Part shown: piece by piece, positions 4,920 to 9,744 of the stretch
Position numbering within the stretch: position 1 is the first letter of the stretch
How the letters are laid out: the number at the start of each line of letters is the position of its first letter
Source of the DNA: TMED23 sp964643045
GTDB taxonomy: Bacteria; Pseudomonadota; Alphaproteobacteria; Rhodospirillales; UBA2165
Reading direction: 5' to 3'
Assembly (NCBI GenBank): GCA_964643045.1
Contig: CAZXSC010000105.1
Location: 1 to 9,744 of the forward strand
DNA: 9,744 nt
Program-made: the position numbers and the translations under genes
The notes under the pieces: generated by a model
The model's database searches: none
Told to the model about the DNA's origin: nothing
What the model saw: the letters and a program-made list of their open reading frames with translations, nothing else

Positions 4920-6053
4920 ATGCCGAGTATTCCAAATTTTCCACCTATCCATTTTAATTTTGGTGCAATTAAAGAATTAACCCCTGAACTTGAAAAACGT
5001 CGAATCGACCGACCGCTGGTCATTACAGACCAAGGCCTCGTGAATAATGGCGTTTATCAAAAACTCCTACAAGCGTTACATGCTAATATAACCGTGTCTG
5101 TGTTTGATAAAATACCGGAAAACCCAACCATCGCCGGTGTTGAACAGGCACTTAAAATTTATAAGACGAACGACTGTAATGGTATTATTGGGCTTGGCGG
5201 CGGTTCGGTTCTTGACTCAGGAAAAGCTCTCAGAGTAGCAGCCACTCATGAAATGTCAGTTTTAGATATTTTAAATAACCTGGATAAAATTACGGCCAAC
5301 GTTGCACCTTATATAACCATTCCAACTACCGCAGGAACGGGAGCCGAGATTACATTTGGTGGTGGTATTCATCCCGAACCGAATACGCCTGCTCTGGGCA
5401 TTCGCAGCAACCATGTGCAACCTGACCTCGCCATCTGCGATCCAGATTTTACTATAACTTTACCACCACGCCTCACAGCAGCAACCGGCATGGATGCTTT
5501 GACACATTGCGTCGAGGGATTTCTCTCGAAAAACTCTAATCCTCCTACAGAGGCAATTGCATTAGATGGCACTCGGCGCGTTATTGATTTCATCGAACGT
5601 GCCTATAAAGATGGAAGCGACCGTGAGGCTCGATCAGAAATGTCGATGGCTGCACTTCAAGGGGGAATGGCTATCTATATGGGATTGGGTCCTATACACG
5701 CTCTTTCGATGGCCTTTGGCGATAGTCCGCTACACCATGGAACGCTTGTGACAGTTTCTATGCCTGCCATTATGCGTTTCTATAATAGTAAACTTGAGAA
5801 TGGAAAATTGGAAAAATTTGCAGAAGCGATGAAGCTAACTGGAGATAAAAACGCAGGCGATCGAATTGCTGATGCTGTAGCAGAACTGAACTCAAAAATG
5901 GGCCTTCCATCCACCGTACGTGAAATGGGCTATGATAAAACAGATATTGACCGTATGGTCAAAGATTGCTGCAACAGTCACTTTAACTTTCCAGCGCCTA
6001 TATGCCCCTCGCCCGAGGAATATAAGAAAATAGTCATAGAAGTACTAGGATAG
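4920..6053 (+). CDS. Iron-containing (group III) alcohol dehydrogenase
   Basis: This is a 377-residue NAD(P)-dependent dehydrogenase of the Fe-ADH family, which covers 1,3-propanediol and lactaldehyde reductases, 4-hydroxybutyrate dehydrogenase and maleylacetate reductase. The nucleotide-binding motif GGGSVLDSGKA spans residues 93-103, and IPTTAGTGAE follows. The four metal ligands are present: D192 and H196 (GMDALTHCVEGF), H260 (GPIHALSMAFGD) and H273 (PLHHGTL). The second histidine often found after H260 (as in HxxxH of FucO) is a methionine here. I chose the ATG at 4920 because it has GGA six bases upstream and begins MPSIPNFPPIHFNFGAIKEL, the normal N-terminus. An in-frame extension back to 4755 would run through the aldolase gene and is not credible. 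It is probably translated from the same mRNA as the aldolase, reducing or oxidising an aldehyde or keto-acid connected to that reaction. The convergent class II aldolase gene ends 22 bases away. Confidence 0.9.
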   Translation: MPSIPNFPPIHFNFGAIKELTPELEKRRIDRPLVITDQGLVNNGVYQKLLQALHANITVSVFDKIPENPTIAGVEQALKIYKTNDCNGIIGLGGGSVLDSGKALRVAATHEMSVLDILNNLDKITANVAPYITIPTTAGTGAEITFGGGIHPEPNTPALGIRSNHVQPDLAICDPDFTITLPPRLTAATGMDALTHCVEGFLSKNSNPPTEAIALDGTRRVIDFIERAYKDGSDREARSEMSMAALQGGMAIYMGLGPIHALSMAFGDSPLHHGTLVTVSMPAIMRFYNSKLENGKLEKFAEAMKLTGDKNAGDRIADAVAELNSKMGLPSTVREMGYDKTDIDRMVKDCCNSHFNFPAPICPSPEEYKKIVIEVLG

Positions 6054-6075
6054 ATCACACACTCGAAAACGGAAT

Positions 6076-6858
6076 CTAGTTTTTGTAAGATGGATCTCTG
6101 CTATCTATAATTCTAACTAGCGCGTCGAACGATTTATCAGTTTCTCTGGGTGTATCGCTAAAAAGACGGACCTCCCGCATATTATATGCTGTGGCGTCAC
6201 GAGTTACCTCAATATTTGGACCAGCCATAGACTCTGTTAAGATCTGGGTTTCACACGCCATTTGAAGTGTCCAAAGACGAACAAAGGCCTCTTCAATAGT
6301 TCTCCCTGTAGCTAGCAAACCGTGGTTACGAAGAATCAGTAATGGGTTTGACCCCATGCTCTCTAGAAGACGTTCTTGTTCATCATTTCGTAGGGTTACG
6401 CCTTCAAAATCGTGATAAGATATGCGATCAAAGATCATAGAAGAATAAATATTTGTATTGGTAAGTCCATTTTTCTTACAAGCAACAGCGAGGCCCGCAG
6501 GGGTATGGGTATGCATTATACAAAGAGCATCCTCAACACTATTATGTATGGCTGAGTGTATTGTAAAACCGGCTTCATTAATGTCCCACTCTTCATAATT
6601 AGGACCTTTAACGTTCTTACCAGCCGAATCAACTTTAACCAAATTTGAAGCTGTTACTTCGTCATAGCGCAGTCCAAATGGATTGATTAGAAAGTTATGT
6701 TCGGAGCCAGGAGTGCGAACGGTAATGTGATTAAAGATTAAAGATGTCCATCCTAAATAATCAAAAATACGATAAGTGGCAGCCAATTTTATACGTTGGT
6801 TCAATTCCAGATCTTTATTTTCAGCATTTGGATGCACATTCGAACTATCCATCTTCAT
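6076..6858 (-). CDS. Class II aldolase/adducin family protein
   Basis: This 260-residue cytosolic protein has the fold of fuculose-phosphate aldolase and ribulose-5-phosphate 4-epimerase, in the longer adducin-head-like subgroup. Motifs are GWTSLIFNHITVRTPG (36-51), FLINPFGLRYDEVTASNLVKVD (56-77), NEAGFTIHSAIH (94-105), MHTHTPAG (115-122) and RNHGLLATG (177-185). H116, H118 and H179 match the zinc-binding histidines of fuculose aldolase. The usual acidic catalytic residue of SSE in sugar-phosphate aldolases is not clearly present, as is common in this subgroup, so the reaction may be a decarboxylation, an epimerisation or something else. GGAG lies four bases before the ATG at 6858 and ten before a second in-frame ATG at 6852, so either could be used. 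It follows the esterase gene by 48 bases on the same strand and is probably in its operon. The substrate is unknown. Confidence 0.85.
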   Translation of the reverse strand: MKMDSSNVHPNAENKDLELNQRIKLAATYRIFDYLGWTSLIFNHITVRTPGSEHNFLINPFGLRYDEVTASNLVKVDSAGKNVKGPNYEEWDINEAGFTIHSAIHNSVEDALCIMHTHTPAGLAVACKKNGLTNTNIYSSMIFDRISYHDFEGVTLRNDEQERLLESMGSNPLLILRNHGLLATGRTIEEAFVRLWTLQMACETQILTESMAGPNIEVTRDATAYNMREVRLFSDTPRETDKSFDALVRIIDSRDPSYKN

Positions 6859-6906
6859 TTCACTCCAGGGCTTTAGTATGCCATTTGAACTTGCGATTAT
6901 ATATTT

Positions 6907-7833
6907 CTAACTATTTGCAATCTGATCAATGAAATCAATTATATCTGGTCCAACACCATTATCGCCAGAACCAATGGCATAGACTTGCGACACGTGATTG
7001 TGGCCAGACATTTGTTTGTAACGAGGAAGCCAATCAAATTTAGCGCCAATCTCCATTAGCAATGCTACGCTAAATCGTTCCCAATCAATAGGGTCATATT
7101 CTGCGGTTGAAATCATAATTGGTGTACCCCCATGATCAACATTATTAAGGACCGACATCTCAGTATATTTTTCTGAGGGCTCGCCAAAATAAGATACTTG
7201 ATTGGGCGCCGCATTTTCAGGGTTATTTCCATAAACGCCGGACATTAATATTGCTCCTGCGCAGCCCGAACCACCATCATCTAGATGCATTGATTTTCGC
7301 AGAACATACGTTGACACATGTGCTGCACCCGCTGATTGACCAAGCAAAAAAATCTTTTTTGGATCGCCTCCGTAAGAACCAACATTCTCCCTTGCCCAGT
7401 CAACCGCCCTTCCAACATCAATAGCTCCATCTGGCCATTTGGCTTCAGGCGCCAATCGATAAGTTGCGTTAATTCCAATCATACCATTCCGAACGAAGAA
7501 ATTAGCTACATTGCCATGCAATAAATCGCCTTCAACATTCTTGTGCCCTTGCACATAACCTCCCCCATGAAAGAAAATAACCGCCGGCAAATCTTTTGCA
7601 CCAGCTTCTCCAAAATGAATATCCAGAACATTCCGATCATCCGGCCCATATGAGACATCCCGCACTAAATCGATGCCACTGCGATCAATTTTCCCCAAAG
7701 TTGGTAAGTAAAGTTCCAGCGTCCTTTGCAATACATCTACATTAAAAACTTTGCCAATATCTTTGATTTCTTCTGCGATTTTTTTAGGTATGTTATGAAC
7801 TCGCTTTGCTGAATATTTATTTTCCCTAGTCAT
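6907..7833 (-). CDS. Alpha/beta hydrolase, carboxylesterase (HSL / BD-FAE type)
   Basis: This 308-residue serine hydrolase has an oxyanion-hole motif HGGGYVQGHK (89-98), the conserved NATYRLAPEAKWPDGAIDV (122-140), the nucleophile elbow GQSAGAAH with S167, an acid in AEYDP (D247) and a histidine in SGHNHVSQV (H280). All three catalytic residues are present. There is no signal peptide; the N-terminus is a polar, charged helical region of about 60 residues, so the enzyme is likely cytosolic. Family members cleave short-chain esters or lactones. As first gene of a probable operon with the class II aldolase-like protein, it may free a substrate for that enzyme. AGGGG lies about eleven bases before the ATG. 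A TATAAT on the minus strand at 7873-7868 could be its -10, without a convincing -35. Confidence 0.85.
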   Translation of the reverse strand: MTRENKYSAKRVHNIPKKIAEEIKDIGKVFNVDVLQRTLELYLPTLGKIDRSGIDLVRDVSYGPDDRNVLDIHFGEAGAKDLPAVIFFHGGGYVQGHKNVEGDLLHGNVANFFVRNGMIGINATYRLAPEAKWPDGAIDVGRAVDWARENVGSYGGDPKKIFLLGQSAGAAHVSTYVLRKSMHLDDGGSGCAGAILMSGVYGNNPENAAPNQVSYFGEPSEKYTEMSVLNNVDHGGTPIMISTAEYDPIDWERFSVALLMEIGAKFDWLPRYKQMSGHNHVSQVYAIGSGDNGVGPDIIDFIDQIANS

Positions 7834-7883
7834 TTATAAAAACCCCTATCAGAGTGTTTCACAAGATATTATAATAATAGCAA

Positions 7884-7912
7884 TTATCAAATTAAGCCTT
7901 TATTCATATAAT
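7884..7912 (+). promoter_or_regulatory. Promoter of the formamidase-like gene
   Basis: TTATCA (7884-7889) and a perfect TATAAT (7907-7912) are 17 bases apart. Transcription would start near 7919, only about eleven bases before the GTG at 7930. The mRNA would therefore be nearly leaderless, which agrees with the absence of a Shine-Dalgarno sequence there. Confidence 0.55.
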
Positions 7913-7929
7913 ATCATGACTGTAGTAAA

Positions 7930-8802
7930 GTGAAACAACAATTGATATACCTCAAATATACTCAGGCGGAACTCGATGCCCAATATAATCAGGCAACACT
8001 GGTACCGGACATTTCATCTTATTTGGATTATTGGAACAAAGCAGGATTAGAAGCGCGCCAGACTTTGAGTTGCCAGTTGGATATTCCTTACGGCAATTCT
8101 CAGGTTGAACGCCTCGATATTTTCCCGGCTGAAAATACCTTAGCGCCAATACATGTCCATATTCACGGTGGTGCATGGAAACAACTAGGTAAGGAACACG
8201 CCTCTTATCCAGCCCCTTATTTCGTATCTGCCGGTGCAACCTTCATCGCACTAAATTTTGGTTTAGCTCCGGAATTCTCTCTTACCGAGATCGTTGATCA
8301 AATTCGCAAAGCATTAAAATGGATTTGGGAAAATTCAGACACATTCAACGGCAGTAAAGACCGTATCTTTATATCCGGAATCTCTTCGGGAGCACATTTG
8401 TCGGCATGCGCTTTATCGGACGGCTGGAGAGAACAGTATGCTCTTCCAGGAAATATTATTAAAGGAGCTGTTTTGGCGAGTGGCCCCTATGACCTTGATC
8501 CTGTGCGTTTAAGTGCTAGAAACACTTATCTAAACCTCGATCAAATTGAGGCCGATCGAAATAATCCGATAAAGCATATCCCAAAGCATGGACCTGAAAT
8601 TATGGTTTTTTGGGGTGACCATGAGCTAGATGAATTCCAACGGCAAGGCCAGGCGTATGCTCAGGCCTGGAAAGACGCAGGCAATTCTTGCCATACTATA
8701 ATTCTAAAAAATTTAAATCATTTCGACGTAGCAAATGAATTTAGCCTTGAGAACAGCCAGTTATTCCAAGGCGCCTTAAAACAAATGTCCTTACTGCGTT
8801 AG
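7930..8802 (+). CDS. Alpha/beta hydrolase, arylformamidase (kynurenine formamidase)-like
   Basis: This 290-residue hydrolase resembles the alpha/beta-hydrolase type of kynurenine formamidase (AFMID-like), which hydrolyses N-formylkynurenine to kynurenine and formate. The order of motifs fits: YTQAELDAQYNQATLVPD at the N-terminus, VERLDIFPAE, HIHGGAWKQLGKEHAS with the oxyanion motif HGGAW (79-83), SLTEIVDQIRKALKWIWEN, the elbow SGISSGAH with S151, GPYDLDPVRLS, WGDHELDEFQRQ (probable acid D229) and LNHFDVANE with H263. It is not related to the cyclase-type KynB. The start is the first possible one: an in-frame TAA at 7909-7911 precedes GTG 7930. TTG at 7942 is an alternative. The stop overlaps that of the convergent ureG. 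A general esterase role cannot be excluded, but the dioxygenase at the left end gives some pathway support. Confidence 0.75.
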   Translation: MKQQLIYLKYTQAELDAQYNQATLVPDISSYLDYWNKAGLEARQTLSCQLDIPYGNSQVERLDIFPAENTLAPIHVHIHGGAWKQLGKEHASYPAPYFVSAGATFIALNFGLAPEFSLTEIVDQIRKALKWIWENSDTFNGSKDRIFISGISSGAHLSACALSDGWREQYALPGNIIKGAVLASGPYDLDPVRLSARNTYLNLDQIEADRNNPIKHIPKHGPEIMVFWGDHELDEFQRQGQAYAQAWKDAGNSCHTIILKNLNHFDVANEFSLENSQLFQGALKQMSLLR

Positions 8803-9410
8803 TCGCGAAGACCACCCGCATCAATCACAAAATCAATGATTTCAGGCAGACCATTATTCTCTTTAAGGTTAGAAAAATAGAAAGGTTTTACACCCCTCAT
8901 ATTTTTAGCATCTCTCTCCATTACGGAAAGATCAGCACCGACCAGCGGTGCAAGATCAACCTTATTAATTACCAGTAAATCTGACCGCGTTATACCCGGC
9001 CCTCCTTTTCTGGGGATTTTATCACCTGCGGATACATCAATCACATAGATTGTAAGATCCGCTAACTCTGGTGAGAAAGTTGCAGCTAGGTTATCACCCC
9101 CACTTTCAATGAATATAATGTCAAGTCCTAAAAATTTTTGATTAAGCTGGGATACAGCAGATAAATTCATCGATGCATCCTCTCGAATAGCGGTATGCGG
9201 ACATCCGCCTGTTTCAACTCCTAAAATCCGTTCGGCATCTAGTGCTCCCGATCTGGTCAAGAATTCTGCGTCTTCCCGCGTGTATATATCATTAGTAATA
9301 GCGGCGATATTGAATTCATCCCGCATCGCTTTACAAAGGCAGTCTAATAGGGCTGTCTTTCCCGTTCCTACGGGACCTCCAATGCCAACTCTGAGCGGAT
9401 TTAAATTCAT
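8799..9410 (-). CDS. ureG: Urease accessory GTPase UreG
   Basis: UreG is the SIMIBI-class GTPase that, with UreF, UreD/H and UreE, delivers nickel to urease using GTP. The 203 residues match the usual length (about 205). Motifs are the P-loop GGPVGTGKT (11-19), TNDIYTREDAEFL (39-51), the nickel-binding CPH (70-72) within VETGGCPHTAIREDAS, IESGGDNLAATFSPELAD (101-118), VIDVSAGDKIPRKGGPGI and the guanine-specificity motif NKVD (149-152). The ATG at 9410 overlaps the ureF stop by four bases (ATGA), and no Shine-Dalgarno is obvious, so translation is probably coupled to ureF. The 3' end overlaps the opposite-strand formamidase stop by three bases. No key residue is missing. Confidence 0.97.
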   Translation of the reverse strand: MNLNPLRVGIGGPVGTGKTALLDCLCKAMRDEFNIAAITNDIYTREDAEFLTRSGALDAERILGVETGGCPHTAIREDASMNLSAVSQLNQKFLGLDIIFIESGGDNLAATFSPELADLTIYVIDVSAGDKIPRKGGPGITRSDLLVINKVDLAPLVGADLSVMERDAKNMRGVKPFYFSNLKENNGLPEIIDFVIDAGGLRD

Positions 9411-9744
9411 GATCTAAATAATCGACTGTACTGCGTTTCATGCTTCATCGAAGCGAGTTCTATAATCGGAGCAGCAGTCCCTACATTCTCGAAATCGTCG
9501 CATAGAGCCGCCCTAATTGAAGTATTGATGGTCGGTTTTATTGATTCAATGCAACGTTGACCTGCCGATTGACCGAGCGGTATTAAGCGCACCCCTGCCG
9601 AAACCAAATTGGAAGAAAATGAATGAAAGTAAGCCAATAACGCTGCCCGAAGGGGTACCCCTGAAATCGCCAAAACGACCGCAACCGCGATGGCATAGGT
9701 TGGCTTTCGCTCAGTTTCCTTGATTATACTCATAACAACTTCAA
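9407..9744 (-). CDS. ureF: Urease accessory protein UreF, C-terminal part
   Basis: UreF binds the UreD/H-urease complex and recruits UreG as part of nickel insertion. The window contains only the C-terminal 112 or so residues of the usual 210-240. Recognisable are PTYAIAVAVVLAISGVPLRA, AYFHSFSSNLVSAGVRLIPL, GQSAGQRC, and the C-terminal IIELASMKHETQYSRLFRS, the hallmark end of UreF. The methionine at 9733 is internal: the frame stays open to the right edge and the N-terminal all-helical half must lie beyond. The order ureF-ureG on one strand is the usual one; ureE and the structural genes would be expected to the right. Confidence 0.93.
   Translation of the reverse strand, partial: EVVMSIIKETERKPTYAIAVAVVLAISGVPLRAALLAYFHSFSSNLVSAGVRLIPLGQSAGQRCIESIKPTINTSIRAALCDDFENVGTAAPIIELASMKHETQYSRLFRS

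Noticed and set aside
6054..6075. Terminator between the convergent dehydrogenase and class II aldolase genes
   Set aside because: Only 22 bases are available and they show no hairpin or T-run.
9541..9723. 60-codon plus-strand frame opposite ureF
   Set aside because: It is antisense to conserved UreF sequence with no independent support.

Overview
The window looks like accessory, catabolic chromosome of an AT-rich proteobacterium, most likely an alphaproteobacterium. The clues are indirect. UreF and UreG have ordinary proteobacterial sequences and a 4-base ATGA overlap. There is a TTGAT-N4-ATCAA (FNR/FixK-type) box. The gap after the radical SAM gene holds a palindromic repeat of a kind familiar from alphaproteobacterial spacers. 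No genus can be named from the sequence alone.

Layout from left to right: (1) The left edge carries the 5' two thirds of a 3-hydroxyanthranilate 3,4-dioxygenase gene on the minus strand. A 210-base AT-rich divergent spacer with an FNR-type box follows. (2) A cobalamin-binding radical SAM gene on the plus strand is split by a one-base frameshift at a run of eight A. (3) A 370-base convergent spacer contains palindromes and intergenic repeats. (4) An MFS_3-type exporter gene lies on the minus strand. (5) A 488-base spacer contains a decayed acyl-CoA dehydrogenase fragment, a second repeat copy and the promoter of the next operon. (6) A plus-strand pair encodes an RraA/HMG-CHA-type aldolase and an iron-dependent alcohol dehydrogenase. 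(7) A convergent minus-strand pair encodes an alpha/beta hydrolase esterase and a class II aldolase/adducin-type protein. (8) A plus-strand gene encodes a kynurenine-formamidase-like alpha/beta hydrolase. Its stop codon overlaps that of minus-strand ureG, and ureF runs off the right edge.

Function: two genes point to tryptophan/kynurenine breakdown, the ring-opening dioxygenase at the left and the arylformamidase-like hydrolase at the right. They are about 7.6 kb apart and not in one operon, so the link is only suggestive. The four central genes form two convergent operons that fit catabolism of a small oxygenated carbon compound: ester hydrolysis, aldol cleavage and alcohol/aldehyde redox. 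The substrate cannot be deduced. The urease genes are the edge of a urease maturation operon.

The most unusual part is 420-4230. Here a frameshifted radical SAM gene and an exporter gene are separated and flanked by direct intergenic repeats: a 23-base exact pair and a 20-base exact pair. One repeat copy starts exactly where the acyl-CoA dehydrogenase remnant stops being readable. This looks like a patch assembled or eroded by recombination at short repeats. I did not find a clearly novel defence or genetic system.
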